From: Legionella clemsonensis
GTDB lineage: Bacteria; Pseudomonadota; Gammaproteobacteria; Legionellales; Legionellaceae
Direction of reading: 5' to 3'
DNA: 64,000 nt
NCBI RefSeq assembly: GCF_002240035.1
Contig: NZ_CP016397.1
Location: 1,222,001-1,286,000, forward strand
In this document: positions 15,668 to 23,868 of the stretch, one piece after another
Layout: every line of letters starts with the position of its first letter
Numbering within the stretch: position 1 is the first letter of the stretch
The notes under the pieces: model-generated
What the model was told of the DNA's origin: nothing
Databases searched by the model: none
Seen by the model: the letters and a program-made list of their open reading frames with translations, nothing else
Made by a program: the position numbers and the translations under genes

Positions 15668-16126
15668 TCACATGGAAACTCCCAACGTAATGTGTAAATC
15701 AATCCAATGGTTTTTAAATTTTAACTGAGGACCCAACAGATATTTTTGCCTCACTTCAATAAGTGTAGGGGCGTTAATAGTAAGCACATAATAGCGTTTG
15801 TGGCCAAGATCCCCTGAAACCACCTGTAATACTTTAAATTGGTGCGTTTTTCCGAGTTCCTCTTGTACACTTGCTGTGTTTTCTTCTGGATAGATAACGC
15901 TAATGTGGGCTCCAGCAGATTTTTGTCCAAAGTAATCAGGTTTAATAATGGCTGCAGAATAGTTTTTTAAAAATGGATAGAGAGCATGGATATAGCTATC
16001 TGCTATGTCCAGGTAAAGTAATCCGTCTTTGCTTTGTTTTATGTATCCTGATGCGGGTAAATTTAAAGCGGCGTCTATAAGATCAGGAATATCCAAGTGT
16101 TTTAATTTTAAGGAATTAGTAGTCAT
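15668..16126 (-). CDS. 2H-phosphoesterase-like protein
   Basis: 152 residues. Two His-x-Ser/Thr motifs, AHISV (His74) and LHITLGV (His145), are spaced as in the 2H phosphoesterase superfamily, which includes RNA ligase/cyclic phosphodiesterase enzymes and 'Swiss army knife' RNA-repair proteins. Both lie on predicted beta strands. No signal peptide. Substrate unknown; RNA or a cyclic nucleotide is plausible from family knowledge only. A single-gene unit with its own terminator-like hairpin. Confidence 0.7.
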   Translation of the reverse strand: MTTNSLKLKHLDIPDLIDAALNLPASGYIKQSKDGLLYLDIADSYIHALYPFLKNYSAAIIKPDYFGQKSAGAHISVIYPEENTASVQEELGKTHQFKVLQVVSGDLGHKRYYVLTINAPTLIEVRQKYLLGPQLKFKNHWIDLHITLGVSM

Positions 16127-16323
16127 ATGTATTTACAAAAGTATAGAAAATAATTGTCTTGCTTAAGGTTAGTCAATAGAATGCGCAAAGTCTTTAACAA
16201 ACTCAAACTATCTCGGGAATTAAGTACTATGAATTGATTTGTTTTCAGCGGATAGACAATCTAGAGGGTGTTAAATACTTGACTATAGTATAATTAGAAA
16301 ATATCAATAATTGGAAAGAGATA

Positions 16324-16704
16324 ATGAAAACATTATGGAGCAGTTTATTATTAGCCTGTGCAACTTTCACACATGCTGACACTATGTCTTTAAATGTTAA
16401 TCCGAACCAAAAGGAATTTATCATAACGCTGCCAGCTAATCCAACAACAGGATATCAATGGACAGTAGAGAAATATGACAAATCATTTTTAAAACTCTTA
16501 TCCAGTAATTATCTTGCAGCAAAAACAAAATTAATAGGCGCTGGCGGGCAAATGCAGTTCACATTTCAGCTGCTAAAAGGAAAAAGCTATCCTCAAAGTA
16601 CAACCATGCAATTTAAATATGCCAGGCCATGGGAACAAGAGAAGGGAACTTTGAAGCAGGTTACGGTAAATTTCAGTACCGATAAACCGTCTTCATCACA
16701 ATAA
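16324..16704 (+). CDS. Chagasin-type (I42) cysteine-protease inhibitor
   Basis: 126 residues with a signal peptide (cleavage near THA-DTM, residue 18). The three inhibitory loops of the I42/chagasin family are all present: NPTTGYQW (about 40-47), GAGG (about 72-75) and RPWE (about 101-104). Such proteins block papain-like proteases. A secreted form could protect the cell or act on host cathepsins; this is inference. GGAAAGAG before the ATG is the ribosome site. Confidence 0.9.
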   Translation: MKTLWSSLLLACATFTHADTMSLNVNPNQKEFIITLPANPTTGYQWTVEKYDKSFLKLLSSNYLAAKTKLIGAGGQMQFTFQLLKGKSYPQSTTMQFKYARPWEQEKGTLKQVTVNFSTDKPSSSQ

Positions 16705-16720
16705 GGAATGAAAGTAATGA

Positions 16721-16746
16721 CTGCACCAGATAACAATCAGGTGCAG
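16721..16746. terminator. Hairpin between the I42 inhibitor and cold-shock genes
   Basis: CTGCACC (16721-16727) and GGTGCAG (16740-16746) with a 12-nt loop, placed between two convergent genes. No T-run. Confidence 0.45.
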
Positions 16747-16758
16747 CAATGAAATCAA

Positions 16759-16965
16759 TTAGGCGATTTCGACTTCTTCAGCTTGAGGACCTTTTTGTCC
16801 TTGTCCTGCTTTAAACAATACTGCAGTACCTTCAGACAAGGTCTTAAAACCACTGCTTTGAATTGCACTGAAATGTACAAAGTAATCCTTGCCGTCGCTT
16901 TCAATGAAACCAAAGCCTTTCTTATCGTTAAACCATTTTACTTTACCGCGCATTTTTTCTGACAT
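16759..16965 (-). CDS. Cold-shock domain protein (CspA family)
   Basis: 68 residues from ATG 16965 ([12 protein letters not shown]), the usual CspA size; the longer frame to 17004 is not expected for the family. RNP-1 KGFGFI and RNP-2 VHFSAI are both intact, so it should bind single-stranded RNA or DNA. CspA-type proteins melt RNA structure, and some are cold-induced. The 93-130-nt leader upstream is a normal place for thermosensing control, but I see no defined element. Confidence 0.93.
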   Translation of the reverse strand: MSEKMRGKVKWFNDKKGFGFIESDGKDYFVHFSAIQSSGFKTLSEGTAVLFKAGQGQKGPQAEEVEIA

Positions 16966-17097
16966 AGTTACTCTTTTCCTATAATTGAAATCAGATTGTA
17001 GCACTCATTCTCAGATCTTTCTAAAGATTTTACAAGAGCTATAAATTAAAATCTTTTAAAGGCGGTACTGTTTATTAATGCTCAAGCACCAACCTTA

Positions 17098-18201
17098 TCA
17101 TACACGGGTATAGGATAGTTCATTTTTCAATATTTCTACAATCCTTTTAGCAGCCTCTTCCTCTGCTTCAGGACAATAGCTACGCGTCATATTCAAATAC
17201 AATTTGCCATCAGAGAGTAGTTGGCTGGTTACCTGAATAATGTTATTTGTGGATGTACCTACTAGCATCCCTATACCTTCCTTGATAAGTTGAGGCTTCT
17301 CGTTACCCAAAATTAAAACCGGTTTATGTAGTATCGGCGCTTCCTCTTGCATGGTAATAGAATCTGTCAATAATAAAATGGCACGTCGCATTAAATGGAC
17401 AAACTCATCATATCTAAGGGGAGGAAGCAGATGAATCTGTGGTTGATTTGAGAAAATATTTTTAAAATATTGCTCTGACTCGGAAGCCTCTGCTAAAGAA
17501 AATAGGAAATTAATATCCTCGAATCGGTTAGCTAATTGAATAATTGCCTTGCAAATGTCGCTTAAAGGTTTGCCCTTTTGTTGGGTACTGATAATAATAA
17601 AGTTATAAATTGGGCTGACTGGGTTTGTTTCAGCCTTATTTTTTATGATCCAATGCAAAGCATCTGCTACAGTGCTTCCTGTGATAAAAATTTTATTTGC
17701 AGCAATTTGTTCTTGCATTAAATTTTCTTTTTCCAGGACAGAAGGTGCAAAATGCCAGGTTGACAACAAGGTCGTTAAGGCCTGATGCTTTTCATGTAGA
17801 GAGTTTATTAATCTGTTGTTGCTTAATCCTGCCTCCATATGACCAAAAGGAATGTGGTGGTAAAATGCCACTAAAGAAGAAATAAAGACGGTGGTCGTGT
17901 TTCCTGCTGCAAGTAATGCGTCAAAATAATGTCTTTTAAAGAACACGTTGAATTTAAGAAAAACAGTGGCAATAAAATCATGCGTTGCCAGCTTTTTAGT
18001 TGTTCTGGTTAACTGACAATCTGGAGTCAAATTAAATACGGAAAGGGTCTTATCAAGTGACTCCTCAGATTCCTCAGCACTTATCAGTGAAGTTTTTGCC
18101 CAAGGTGCAGTTTTAAGTTCAAATAGTACGGGCGCCATTTTAATAATTTCTGTACGTGTACCAACAATACACCCGATAGAATAAGTTTTTGCTTTAGTCA
18201 T
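17098..18201 (-). CDS. UDP-GlcNAc 2-epimerase (WecB)-like protein with altered active site
   Basis: 367 residues along the whole non-hydrolysing epimerase (GT-B) fold: GTRTEIIKMAPVL (14-26), AAGNTTTVF (98-106), GHMEAGL (120-126), TGSTVADAL (174-182), SITMQEEAP (281-289). Key family residues differ: GTRPE is GTRTE, the catalytic Asp of GDTTT is Asn101, the HRREN segment is STQQKGK (205-211), SDSGG is TDSIT. Arg16, Glu123 and the QEEAP loop remain. It may be inactive, or act on another substrate. It starts 2 bp after the L,D-transpeptidase gene, so the two are likely one operon. Confidence 0.85.
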   Translation of the reverse strand: MTKAKTYSIGCIVGTRTEIIKMAPVLFELKTAPWAKTSLISAEESEESLDKTLSVFNLTPDCQLTRTTKKLATHDFIATVFLKFNVFFKRHYFDALLAAGNTTTVFISSLVAFYHHIPFGHMEAGLSNNRLINSLHEKHQALTTLLSTWHFAPSVLEKENLMQEQIAANKIFITGSTVADALHWIIKNKAETNPVSPIYNFIIISTQQKGKPLSDICKAIIQLANRFEDINFLFSLAEASESEQYFKNIFSNQPQIHLLPPLRYDEFVHLMRRAILLLTDSITMQEEAPILHKPVLILGNEKPQLIKEGIGMLVGTSTNNIIQVTSQLLSDGKLYLNMTRSYCPEAEEEAAKRIVEILKNELSYTRV

Positions 18202-18203
18202 CG

Positions 18204-18929
18204 CTAGTTTTCCTTAAGCAGTGGGAGCACGATGACCACGGTACCTCCTGTTTTCTTTTGGGGGTCATATAACGTTACAAAATTTTCATTCAGCCATTTA
18301 GCATCTTGTATAAACATACGAACACAACCGTGACTTGCTCGATAACCAGGCATGTCGTCGGAGCCATGCAAGGCAAAACCTTTATGAAAAAACATGCAAT
18401 AAGGCATTCGAGCGCCGCCACGACCAGCGGGGAAAGCATTTGAAACACAATGTTTACCTTCCTTGCCAAAGATTTCAAATATTCCTGTTAATGTCAGGCA
18501 GGAATCCTCACTGTCTGAACATTTGTCGCTGCCTGAGGAAATGGGGCCCCATCGTACTAGATAGCCATGTTGATCATAAGCTCCCCAGGCTAATTTTGTC
18601 TGATCAACAATAATTTGTTTATTATCGGAAGGATTAATTTTTAAGGGAAATGGCGATAAATCGAATAAAGTGACTGTGGCCAACTTTTTAGGCACAGCTA
18701 ACACTTTTCCATTCCATAAGCGGTTATTGGTGCGATTTAATCGTTGTACCAAATCCCTTTGAATGGGATCAGGAAATAATTTCTGCCAATTTTTTCCCCG
18801 TGTTACTTTTATGCAAGTATAAAATTTATAGTTGCAAAGGGCTGGTCCATAATATTTGGTTTTTTGTGTCTCTGCTTTTGCTAATAAAATTGCAGGTAAA
18901 AAGCAGAGTAGTAAAATACCCCTTTTCAT
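18204..18929 (-). CDS. L,D-transpeptidase (YkuD family)
   Basis: 241 residues with a signal peptide (about 1-18). The YkuD domain fills the second half; the catalytic motif is HGSDDMPGYRASHGCVRM (about 193-210), containing the His, Ser-His-Gly-Cys nucleophile and Arg. The family cross-links peptidoglycan or attaches lipoproteins to it in the periplasm. The region around residues 30-90 is Cys-containing and may be a small binding domain. It is the first gene of a pair with the WecB-like gene. Confidence 0.92.
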   Translation of the reverse strand: MKRGILLLCFLPAILLAKAETQKTKYYGPALCNYKFYTCIKVTRGKNWQKLFPDPIQRDLVQRLNRTNNRLWNGKVLAVPKKLATVTLFDLSPFPLKINPSDNKQIIVDQTKLAWGAYDQHGYLVRWGPISSGSDKCSDSEDSCLTLTGIFEIFGKEGKHCVSNAFPAGRGGARMPYCMFFHKGFALHGSDDMPGYRASHGCVRMFIQDAKWLNENFVTLYDPQKKTGGTVVIVLPLLKEN

Positions 18930-19107
18930 AAATTATTCCTTCATCATCAAAATAAATGATGCATAAATTGTGCAAAAAATAACCAAATGATGTGGCCTAC
19001 ATTGGCAGACCGTTTAACTCATGATTTATGAGGTGGCGTGTTTGACCTGGTATTGACTATGCATGGAGTGTTTGTTGAGTCGAGAAGGAATCAATGCAGC
19101 AAAATAC

Positions 19108-19716
19108 TCAAGAGGTTAGTAGAGGTTCTAATACGGCCCAAATATTAGAGAGTATTTTAGACTGAGCTCTGCTGTTTGGATGTAAACCATCTTGTTGCAT
19201 GAATTGTGAATTTCCTGCAACACCTTCCAGAAACATAGGTATTAACGGTATTTGGTATTGATAAGCTAATTCCTCATAAACAGTTGCAAATTTTTTTAAA
19301 TAAGCGGGACCATAATTAGGGGGTAATTGTGTGGCAACTAACAGTACTTTGGCATGTGCGCCTTGGCTTGTCTTAATTATTTTTTCGAGGTTTGATTTCA
19401 TTTGTATAACGGGCAACCCTCTTAAGCCATCATTAGCACCTAACTGTATAATCACTATATCAGGTTGATAACGTTTGAGTGCTTGGGGGAGTTTAGCCAG
19501 GCCGTTACTGGTGGTATCTCCGCTTGTACTAAGGTTTATTATCCGGTAATTGTAGTTATTTTCTTTCAATTTTGCATGAAGCAAGTTCACCCACCCCTCT
19601 TGCGTATTAATACCATAGGCAGCGCTTAAACTGTCACCAAGAACAAGAATAGTTTTTGCCTGTACAGGTGCTATGATGAAAACTAATAGTAGTAATAAAA
19701 GGAATTTATCTTTCAT
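19108..19716 (-). CDS. tesA: TesA-like SGNH esterase / thioesterase I
   Basis: 202 residues with a signal peptide (about 1-20). SGNH blocks: GDSLSAAYGI (block I Ser), the Gly of LSTSGDT, GANDGLRG (Asn), and QDGLHPN (Asp-His). It matches periplasmic acyl-CoA thioesterase I / lysophospholipase L1. It is divergent from the ybbA-ybbP genes as in E. coli, and the two start codons overlap on opposite strands, so its promoter must lie inside the ybbA-like gene. AGGTGAT precedes the ATG. Confidence 0.93.
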   Translation of the reverse strand: MKDKFLLLLLLVFIIAPVQAKTILVLGDSLSAAYGINTQEGWVNLLHAKLKENNYNYRIINLSTSGDTTSNGLAKLPQALKRYQPDIVIIQLGANDGLRGLPVIQMKSNLEKIIKTSQGAHAKVLLVATQLPPNYGPAYLKKFATVYEELAYQYQIPLIPMFLEGVAGNSQFMQQDGLHPNSRAQSKILSNIWAVLEPLLTS

Positions 19717-20389
19717 GAATCACCTAGACGTTATCAGGTTGAGTAATATTAATTTTATGGTAAAAAGTGGATCTTTTGATCTTCATATCCTGAAAGATAT
19801 CAGCTTTTCAATCAAGCGCGGTATCACGATTGCAGTGACTGGTACTTCAGGATCGGGAAAAACTTCTCTACTTAACATTATGGCAGGTCTGGATTTACCT
19901 ACCACCGGAGAGGTTTTTTACGGAGAACAGGAAATTACCAAATTAAGCGAGGATGAACGGGCAAAACTTCGTGCCAGGCGAGTGGGATTTATTTTTCAGT
20001 CATTTCAGCTACTTCCTAATTTAACTGCTTTGGAAAATGTCATGCTGCCGCTGGAAATTAATCACTATGAAAATCCATTGAAATCAGCTGATAATTGGAT
20101 GAATAAGGTGGGTTTAGGCAACAGAGCAGAGCATTATCCACTTCAGCTGTCGGGTGGGGAGCAACAACGCGTTGCAATAGCAAGAGCCTTTGCTATTGAG
20201 CCCGATATTTTATTTGCTGATGAGCCTACAGGAAATCTGGATAAGCAAACAGGTCAAACTGTTACTGATTTATTGTTCGCTTTAAATGCACAGCACAAGA
20301 CAACACTGGTCATTGTCACGCATGATGAAAGACTGGCTGAACGTTGTCAGTTCCAGTGGCGCCTGAATGATGGAAAGCTTTTATGTTAA
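19715..20389 (+). CDS. ybbA: ABC transporter ATP-binding protein (YbbA/LolD type)
   Basis: 224 residues from ATG 19715 (MNHLDVIRL), with AAAAGGA about 11 nt upstream. The longer frame to 19673 runs into tesA and is less likely. Walker [11 protein letters not shown]-loop [11 protein letters not shown], signature [13 protein letters not shown], Walker [13 protein letters not shown], His in VIVTHDE: a complete MacB/LolD-type ATPase. It pairs with the FtsX-like permease that overlaps its end by 7 bp. Confidence 0.95.
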   Translation: MNHLDVIRLSNINFMVKSGSFDLHILKDISFSIKRGITIAVTGTSGSGKTSLLNIMAGLDLPTTGEVFYGEQEITKLSEDERAKLRARRVGFIFQSFQLLPNLTALENVMLPLEINHYENPLKSADNWMNKVGLGNRAEHYPLQLSGGEQQRVAIARAFAIEPDILFADEPTGNLDKQTGQTVTDLLFALNAQHKTTLVIVTHDERLAERCQFQWRLNDGKLLC

Positions 20390-22869
20390 AGATTCCCTTA
20401 ACCGTCAAGTCACTTATTCGTGATTGGCGAAGCGGTGAATTAACATTGCTGTTTCTTGCTTTAATCACAGCAATGACCTGTATCAGTGCGTTAAACATTT
20501 TTGCGGGACGAGTCAATGAGCAACTAACTAAACAAGCCTCTCATTTTCTGGGTGCTGATTTGGTAATTAAAAGCAGCTTTTCTATCAATGAAGCTTGGAT
20601 TCAAAAAGCCCAAACTTTGGGATTAAAACAATCGTTATCCTTATCGTTTCTAACGATGGTAGAACATAATGAAAACCTGCAACTTGCCCAAGTGAAAGCC
20701 GTTAAAAATCCTTTTCCTTTATTAGGGGAGTTAAGAGTGGCGTCACAGTTACATAGCCCCGGCATTAAGTTAGTTACAGCACCCAAACGAGGAACAGTAT
20801 GGTTGGCTCCCCGACTTTTTCCATCCTTAAAGCTCAAGGTAGGGCAGCAGTTAATGGTTGGTGCAGCTTCATTGACAGTAGCTGGTGTGTTAATTGAAGA
20901 GCCGGGTCAAACAGGAGACTGGTTTAATATTTCCCCCCGCATTTTAATGAATTGGCAGGACGTCCCTGGTACTCAGGTCGTACAAACCGGTAGCAACGTG
21001 GCTTACCGTTGGTTACTGGCGGGTTCTAGGGATCAGTTAATGGCATTAAAGGCTTACATAATGCCTCAGTTAACGGAACAACAAGAATTGATAGACAGCA
21101 CTACCACTAATCCTTCAGTTCACCAAATTATTCAGCGAACCCTAAATTATCTTAATTTAGGCACATTAATGAGTTTGGTTTTGGCTGGAGTAGCTATTAG
21201 TATGGCTAGTATGCGCTACAGTATGAGGCATATGCAACAAGTAGCGGTGCTTCGCTGTTTTGGTGCTTCACAGTATCAGATTTTAAAAATTTATTTAGGG
21301 AGTCTTTTGCTTTTAGGGATATTGGCTTGTCTCCTTGGGATAGGGCTGGGTTATGCAGTGCAACCCTTACTAATGCAATGGCTGCGTGGATTACTACCGC
21401 AGTTCGATAATCGTATTCCATTAAAGCCAGCTTTTTTTAGTTTGGCAATTGGCTTAATCGTGTTGCTGGTCTTTTCTTCTATTAATATTCTGAAATTGCG
21501 TCATATTACCGCCGCCAATATTTTTCGCAGACAACACTTATCTGCCAGTACAACCTGGTCAGGGTATAGTTTGGCTTTCTTGCTTCTGGGGTTGTTAGCT
21601 TATTTTTACACAAATTCCTGGCGGCTTACCCTAACTGTGTTGTTTGGATGTAGTTTTTTTATCGGTTTGGTCACTAGCTCGTTATGGCTAATTTTTAATA
21701 GCCTTTCAAAAGCCAGACATTATATCCATATTAACTGGCGCTTTGGTTTTGCCAATATTGCTCGTAATTTCGGTAACAGCGCTTTACAAGTTATTGGCAT
21801 CGGTTTGGCATTAACGGCTATGCTAAGTTTATTTATACTAAGAAATGATCTTTTAAAAAGCTGGCAACAACAACGGATAGAGAATAGTGCTAATTATTTC
21901 CTTATTAATATTGAGCCGACTCAAGTCAATCGCATTGCCAAATTTTTGACAGTCAAGGCGATTGACGTGTCTGCTTTCTACCCAATGGTGAAAGGACGTT
22001 TAATTGCTATTAACAATGAATCAGTACAAAAAATTTTTGGCGATAAAGTAGAGAAAATCAATGTGCTTAGAAGAGAGCTTAATCTCTCCTGGACTACCTC
22101 TCTTCCTCCTGGTAATAAAATTTTAGAGGGAGGATGGGATCCCAAGCAGCAGAAGGCTTGGGTTTCCGTTGAAAAAGGGATGATGGAAAGGCTTAATCTG
22201 GCTCTAGGAGATAAAATCAGCTTCAGAATAGGCGATAAAATTATTACTGCGGTAATAACCAGTATGCGTTCCGTTAACTGGGCTACGTTTAATCCTAATT
22301 TTTTTACGCTCTTTAAGCCGGGCCTTTTAAATGATTTACCACAAACCTATATTGCCAGCATGTATTTAATACCTGCACAGCAAACTTTGCTGAATGAGCT
22401 TGTTGTCCAATTTCCCAATATCACCATCATTGATATTGCAAGCATTCTTGAAAAAATTCAGTTCATTTTTGCAAATACGGCGAAGGCAATTAATTTTATA
22501 AGTTTTTTTGGTTTGCTCGTCGGTCTGATTATAGTGGTACTAGCAATGCTTTCATTCGCTGGAGTCAAGCAGCAAGAAACTCATATTCTTAAAATTTTGG
22601 GAATGGGGAAAAGCCAATTATTATGGATTCAAAGCAGTGAATCCTTACTTATCGGGTTTTATGCCGGATTAATGGCAGTTCTTACAGCAAGTCTTATTAA
22701 TAATTATCTGGCCAAAGTAGTATTGGAGCTTGATTTTGCTTTTCCCTGGAAATTAATGCTAATTATTCCTATTGCAGCTGCACTGTTTACAGTGTTAGTA
22801 AACAGTTTGGTTTTAAGAAGTCAATATCAGCAGAAAGGATTAACTCGAATGAACAATTGGGAAGTTTAA
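20383..22869 (+). CDS. ybbP: FtsX-like ABC permease (YbbP)
   Basis: 828 residues: an N-terminal helix, a large periplasmic region, a cluster of membrane helices around 265-490 and a second FtsX-type set of three near the C-terminus (ISFFGLLVGLIIVVLAML and following). This is the two-module layout of YbbP. With YbbA it forms a predicted inner-membrane ABC complex of unknown substrate, genetically linked to the TesA-type esterase in many gammaproteobacteria. It overlaps the ATPase gene by 7 bp. Confidence 0.93.
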   Translation: MLKIPLTVKSLIRDWRSGELTLLFLALITAMTCISALNIFAGRVNEQLTKQASHFLGADLVIKSSFSINEAWIQKAQTLGLKQSLSLSFLTMVEHNENLQLAQVKAVKNPFPLLGELRVASQLHSPGIKLVTAPKRGTVWLAPRLFPSLKLKVGQQLMVGAASLTVAGVLIEEPGQTGDWFNISPRILMNWQDVPGTQVVQTGSNVAYRWLLAGSRDQLMALKAYIMPQLTEQQELIDSTTTNPSVHQIIQRTLNYLNLGTLMSLVLAGVAISMASMRYSMRHMQQVAVLRCFGASQYQILKIYLGSLLLLGILACLLGIGLGYAVQPLLMQWLRGLLPQFDNRIPLKPAFFSLAIGLIVLLVFSSINILKLRHITAANIFRRQHLSASTTWSGYSLAFLLLGLLAYFYTNSWRLTLTVLFGCSFFIGLVTSSLWLIFNSLSKARHYIHINWRFGFANIARNFGNSALQVIGIGLALTAMLSLFILRNDLLKSWQQQRIENSANYFLINIEPTQVNRIAKFLTVKAIDVSAFYPMVKGRLIAINNESVQKIFGDKVEKINVLRRELNLSWTTSLPPGNKILEGGWDPKQQKAWVSVEKGMMERLNLALGDKISFRIGDKIITAVITSMRSVNWATFNPNFFTLFKPGLLNDLPQTYIASMYLIPAQQTLLNELVVQFPNITIIDIASILEKIQFIFANTAKAINFISFFGLLVGLIIVVLAMLSFAGVKQQETHILKILGMGKSQLLWIQSSESLLIGFYAGLMAVLTASLINNYLAKVVLELDFAFPWKLMLIIPIAAALFTVLVNSLVLRSQYQQKGLTRMNNWEV

Positions 22870-22963
22870 GGATGAATAAATTTTTTGTTAATTTGCTTAT
22901 CACTTGCAGGAAGAGGTATTCCTTCAGTTATAATAGGGACTGTTTATTTAAAAAGGATCTACC

Positions 22964-23773
22964 GTGCGTACATTAATCTTATCGTTACTTATTGGCCTAC
23001 TTTCTTTTGGCTTAATTGTTAATGAAGCTGCTGCAAAGCGTTTTGGAGGTGGTAGAAGTTTTGGCGTGCAACGTTCCCATCATAGCCTTTTTGCTTCCAA
23101 GCCCAAACCCACGTCATTCAATCAACAAACCAGTAGAAGCAGATGGGGTGGTATGTTGGGCGGTCTTTTGGCAGGTGGTCTTTTAGCCAGTCTCTTTATG
23201 GGAAATGGATTAGGAAGCGGGTTGTTGTCTTGGTTAATTGTTGGCGCTTTATTGTTGTTTATTGTTAACTTCCTCCGTCGTCGTATGCAGCCAGGATTTC
23301 AATCAGCGAATACCTCAAAGCAAGCGTTTAACTGGCAAACCAATGCTCAAGCCAATACCATGCATTATCAAGCCTCAGGACATTATCAAAGAAATTCTGC
23401 AGGCTTTAACGAAGAAGAATTTTTACGTGAGGCGAAAGTAAAATTTATTCGCTTGCAAACTGCTTATGATCAAAAGAACTTACAGGATTTGCAAGCGTTT
23501 ACAGCGCCAGAAGTATTTGCCGAAATCAAGATGCAATTGGATGAGCGAGGTGATGAGCCTAACAAAACAGAAGTTGTTGCTCTCAATGCCCAGTTACTTG
23601 ATATTTCTGAGCAGAGTGATTCAACGATTGCCAGTGTGCGGTTTACTGGTTCTATTAAAGAAAACAACGATCCTGCAAGCGCCTTGGATGAAATTTGGCA
23701 TTTTCGTAAGTTTCATGGCACAAATATCTGGGTTGTTGGGGGACTCCAGCAAGAAGTGCCTCAACCCTTATAA
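22964..23773 (+). CDS. Tim44-like domain membrane protein
   Basis: 269 residues, GTG start behind AAAGGA. A signal anchor or signal peptide (about 1-24), a Gly/Arg/Ser-rich linker, two adjacent hydrophobic stretches (MLGGLLAGGLLASLFMG and LLSWLIVGALLLFIVNF, about 63-102), then a Tim44-like cone-fold domain (about 145-265; EEFLREAKVKFIRLQTAYDQ, EIWHFRKFHG). Bacterial members sit in the inner membrane; role unknown. A hairpin follows the stop. Confidence 0.9.
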   Translation: MRTLILSLLIGLLSFGLIVNEAAAKRFGGGRSFGVQRSHHSLFASKPKPTSFNQQTSRSRWGGMLGGLLAGGLLASLFMGNGLGSGLLSWLIVGALLLFIVNFLRRRMQPGFQSANTSKQAFNWQTNAQANTMHYQASGHYQRNSAGFNEEEFLREAKVKFIRLQTAYDQKNLQDLQAFTAPEVFAEIKMQLDERGDEPNKTEVVALNAQLLDISEQSDSTIASVRFTGSIKENNDPASALDEIWHFRKFHGTNIWVVGGLQQEVPQPL

Positions 23774-23781
23774 AATCCCCT

Positions 23782-23805
23782 TTGTCGCGATAGTTATCGC
23801 GACAA
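23782..23805. terminator. Hairpin between Tim44-like and malic enzyme genes
   Basis: TTGTCGCGA (23782-23790) and TCGCGACAA (23797-23805) with a TAGTTA loop. A strong GC-rich 9-bp stem 9 bp past the stop, between convergent genes, with only a weak T-rich tail. Confidence 0.6.
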
Positions 23806-23868
23806 GCTTCTTAGCCTTTAACTAATTGGAAGCGTTTATCACTAAGAAATAGCTGGACTTATTTCTTT

